Source of the DNA: Candidatus Parcubacteria bacterium
GTDB lineage: Bacteria; Patescibacteriota; Patescibacteriia; Patescibacteriales; UBA12075
Direction: 5' to 3'
Length of the DNA stretch: 12,543 nt
Assembly: GCA_023139655.1 (NCBI GenBank)
Contig: JAGLNE010000061.1
Coordinates: 1 to 12,543 of the forward strand
Position 1 is the first letter of the stretch. The number at the start of each line of letters is the position of its first letter. Position numbers and translations under genes: made by a program. Below the pieces are notes generated by a model. It made no database searches, was not told the origin of the DNA, and saw only the letters and a program-made list of their open reading frames with translations. Shown here one piece after another: positions 10,852 to 12,543 of the stretch.

Positions 10852-12372
10852 TTATTCCATCTTCGGCCTATACTGAAGCGCTTCGGCAATATGGGTGGGA
10901 GCGATGTCGTCTTTATTCTCCAGATCAGCGATAGTACGGGCCAGTTTAAGTACGCGGAAATAGGCGCGGGCCGAGAGATGCATTTGCTCAACCGCGTTTT
11001 TGAGCAGCTGCTGGCTGACTTGGTCAACACTGCAATATTTTTTTACCGCCTCCGAGCTCATTTCTGAATTGCTTATGTAAGTGGTATCTTGAAAGCGCTC
11101 TTGTTGCCGGTCCCGGGCGCTTTCCACCCGTTTTTTTATACACTCAGATTTCTCACCGCCCTTGGTGCTGGAGAGTTTTTCAAAATCAATTCGCGGGACC
11201 TCAATGTGCAGGTCGATTCGGTCGAGTATCGGGCCGGATATTTTTTTGCGATAATTGATCATCTGGGTCGGTGAGCAGGTACAATTTTTATCCGGGTCGG
11301 TTAAAAAGCCGCAAGGGCAGGGGTTCATGGCGGTAATCATAACGAATTTAGCCGGAAAGCTGAGATTGCCGGCGGCGCGGCTGACATGGATGATGCCGTC
11401 CTCTAAAGGCTGGCGCAGGTTTTCCAGAACCGCGCGTGGGAATTCGCCGAATTCGTCCAAAAATAAAACCCCGCGATGCGCCAGTGATATTTCACCGGGC
11501 CGAGGCCATGTTCCCCCACCGACCAGGGCCACGCCTGAGGCAGTATGATGGGGCGAGCGGAAAGGCCGGCTGGTTATAAGTGAAGTATCGGTCGGGAGCT
11601 GGCCGGCGACTGAATAAATTTTGGTAATTTCCAAAGCTTCACTAAGGGTCAGGTCAGGCAGGATTGAAGGCATGGTGCGCGCGATTAAGGTTTTGCCGCT
11701 GCCGGGCGGGCCACTCATAAGCATATTATGTGCTCCGGCGGCCGCGATTTCCATGGCTCGCTTCACGTGTTCTTGGCCGCGGATGTGGGCCATGTCAAAT
11801 TGGATGGGCGCGTTGCTAAAATCAAATTTGCGCTTGGGCATGGCTTTAATCTCACTTCGTTTCTCCAGATGTTCAACCAAGTATCGCAGGCTTTTAACCG
11901 GATAGACATTTATGTCACCAACCAGTTTGGCCTCACTGGCGTTTTCGGCCGGCACAAACAAAGATTTTATTTTTTTCGCTATTGCCCGGTGAGCTATTGA
12001 AAGGACGCCATTAATTGGTCGTACGTCCCCGTTTAAGGCCAGTTCGCCGACAAAGATCATACTATTTAAGTCATCGGCTACTCTGAGGTTTCTGGTTTTA
12101 ATGAGTACGCTAATAGCGATTGGCAGGTCGTAGCTGGGGCCATATTTTCTAATGTCGGCTGGGGCCAGATTAACGGTAATTTTATTGCGTGTTAAACGGG
12201 CAATGGAATTATTGATCGCGCTCCGCACCCGTTCGCGTGATTCAGAAACGGCTGTGTCCGGCAGACCCACGATCTTGAAGGTGCCCATATCGCCGCCGCC
12301 GGTATCGGCTTCAACTTCTATTATTTCCGCGTCCAAACCAATGACCGCGGCTGAGAGAATTTTTGAAGACAT
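10852..12372 (-). CDS. comM: ComM/YifB-type AAA+ ATPase (Mg-chelatase-like), branch-migration helicase
   Basis: The protein is 506 aa from the chosen start, normal for the family. The N-terminal domain carries the Lon-like fold: MSSKILSAAVIGLDAEIIEVE, GLPDTAVSESRERVRSAINNS, and DLPIAISVL...GELALNGDVRPINGVL. The AAA+ core has Walker A GPPGSGKT (221-228), SPHHTASGVALVGGG, Walker B VLFLDEFGEF (302-311), AMNPCPCG (348-355) with a CTC pair nearby, and GPILDRIDLHIEV (arginine finger about R385). The C-terminal helical domain ends with LARTIADLE and HIAEALQYRP. ComM is a hexameric helicase that promotes integration of transforming DNA by branch migration with RecA. A longer in-frame start at 12468 would add 32 residues translated from a period-7 repeat and is rejected. 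No Shine-Dalgarno is seen. Confidence 0.96.
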   Translation of the reverse strand: MSSKILSAAVIGLDAEIIEVEADTGGGDMGTFKIVGLPDTAVSESRERVRSAINNSIARLTRNKITVNLAPADIRKYGPSYDLPIAISVLIKTRNLRVADDLNSMIFVGELALNGDVRPINGVLSIAHRAIAKKIKSLFVPAENASEAKLVGDINVYPVKSLRYLVEHLEKRSEIKAMPKRKFDFSNAPIQFDMAHIRGQEHVKRAMEIAAAGAHNMLMSGPPGSGKTLIARTMPSILPDLTLSEALEITKIYSVAGQLPTDTSLITSRPFRSPHHTASGVALVGGGTWPRPGEISLAHRGVLFLDEFGEFPRAVLENLRQPLEDGIIHVSRAAGNLSFPAKFVMITAMNPCPCGFLTDPDKNCTCSPTQMINYRKKISGPILDRIDLHIEVPRIDFEKLSSTKGGEKSECIKKRVESARDRQQERFQDTTYISNSEMSSEAVKKYCSVDQVSQQLLKNAVEQMHLSARAYFRVLKLARTIADLENKDDIAPTHIAEALQYRPKME

Positions 12373-12380
12373 TTTTTTAG

Positions 12381-12429
12381 AAAGCAGAAAACAGAAAGCA
12401 GAAAACAGAATTCTGACAACCTGTTTCTG
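12381..12429. repeat. Period-7 repeat (AAAGCAG/AAAACAG) in the comM leader
   Basis: Consecutive 7-mers AAAGCAG, AAAACAG, AAAGCAG, AAAACAG, AATTCTG run from 12381 to 12415. A 10-bp palindrome CAGAATTCTG lies at 12406-12415, and a right-hand complementary word CTGTTTCTG at 12421-12429. The array begins 8 bp upstream of the comM ATG. Its words resemble those between ssb and rpsR (TAAACAG, TAAGCAG). Confidence 0.88.
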
Positions 12430-12469
12430 ATTATTAGTATTTAAACAAATAAAAAACCCGCTAAACAAA

Positions 12470-12501
12470 GGTGTTAAATGACACTTAGTGTCTAAAACGC
12501 C
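12470..12501 (-). other. Imperfect inverted repeat upstream of comM
   Basis: ggtgtt (12470-12475) pairs with aacgcc (12496-12501, one G-T), and gacac (12480-12484) with gtgtc (12488-12492). A weak candidate comM promoter lies just upstream on the minus strand: TTCGCT (12536-12541), a 16-bp spacer and TATACT (12514-12519). Its transcript would start about 12507, placing this hairpin at the 5' end, as in the Trm11-like gene. Confidence 0.4.
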
Positions 12502-12522
12502 TTATTACGGGAAAGTATATTG

Positions 12523-12543
12523 TGTCATTGCGAGAAGCGAAGC
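12523..12543. repeat. Edge of a second dispersed repeat family (TGTCATTGCGAGAAGCGAAGC), truncated by window end
   Basis: The last 21 bases match in style a common intergenic repeat (GTCATTGCGAG...GCGAAGC) that usually continues into a complementary arm. The window ends before such an arm could be seen. It shares GTCATT and GCGAAG with the repeat at 10724-10816, so the two flank comM. Confidence 0.55.

Noticed and set aside
12373..12468. N-terminal extension of comM to an ATG at 12468
   Set aside because: The 32 extra residues are translated from the period-7 repeat and have no family similarity. The ComM family begins at MSSKILSAAVIGLDAE (12372).
1..12543. tRNA or rRNA genes, phage genes or transposases
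   Set aside because: No cloverleaf with GTTC-A-type arm, no rRNA core sequence and no transposase or integrase-like protein was found on either strand.

Overview
The window most likely comes from a member of the Candidate Phyla Radiation (Patescibacteria), of Parcubacteria/Falkowbacteria type. This rests on an AT-rich sequence, short intergenic spacers, near-absence of Shine-Dalgarno sequences, and a gene set typical of that group: a Trm11-like methyltransferase, a T4SS-pilin-family small membrane protein, a RodZ-like HTH/TM protein with a beta-rich tail, a CxxC/CxxC zinc-ribbon microprotein, and comM. The standard code fits, but none of the 15 genes I call ends in TGA (7 TAA, 8 TAG).

Layout. 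Positions 1-1432 hold a two-gene nucleotidyltransferase (MNT) / HEPN-like toxin-antitoxin candidate. It has an elaborate upstream region with three separate repeat systems and lies between two identical 37-bp copies of a terminator. Positions 1474-2041 carry two minus-strand microproteins, a 57-aa zinc ribbon and a 46-aa single-pass membrane peptide, each with its own sigma70-like promoter. Then come ychF (+) and a Trm11-like RNA methyltransferase (-), which converge on one bidirectional terminator.

Positions 4596-6832 form a plus-strand translation/replication operon, rpsF-ssb-rpsR-efp, with a long structured leader. It converges with recA on a shared terminator. Positions 6895-12372 are an all-minus block: comM, an orphan lipoprotein solute-binding protein, a two-helix pilin-like protein, a RodZ-like protein and recA. 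Several of these suggest a cell-surface / DNA-uptake / recombination theme (T4SS-like pilin, ComM branch-migration helicase, RecA), but the link is inferred from proximity only.

The most unusual structure is in the spacers. Four places carry period-7 word repeats (AATTTCG; TAAACAG/CCGTCTG; CACATAA/TTATGTG; AAAGCAG/AAAACAG). In three of them the words on the two sides of the spacer are mutually complementary. One array sits inside the methyltransferase coding sequence, where 7 nt x 3 frames gives a 7-residue peptide repeat. Two further spacers flanking recA carry ACGAATA words. Other dispersed, complex repeats flank comM. The MNT/HEPN cassette also differs from its surroundings in being visibly more AT-rich and in having the only clear Shine-Dalgarno sequence in the window.
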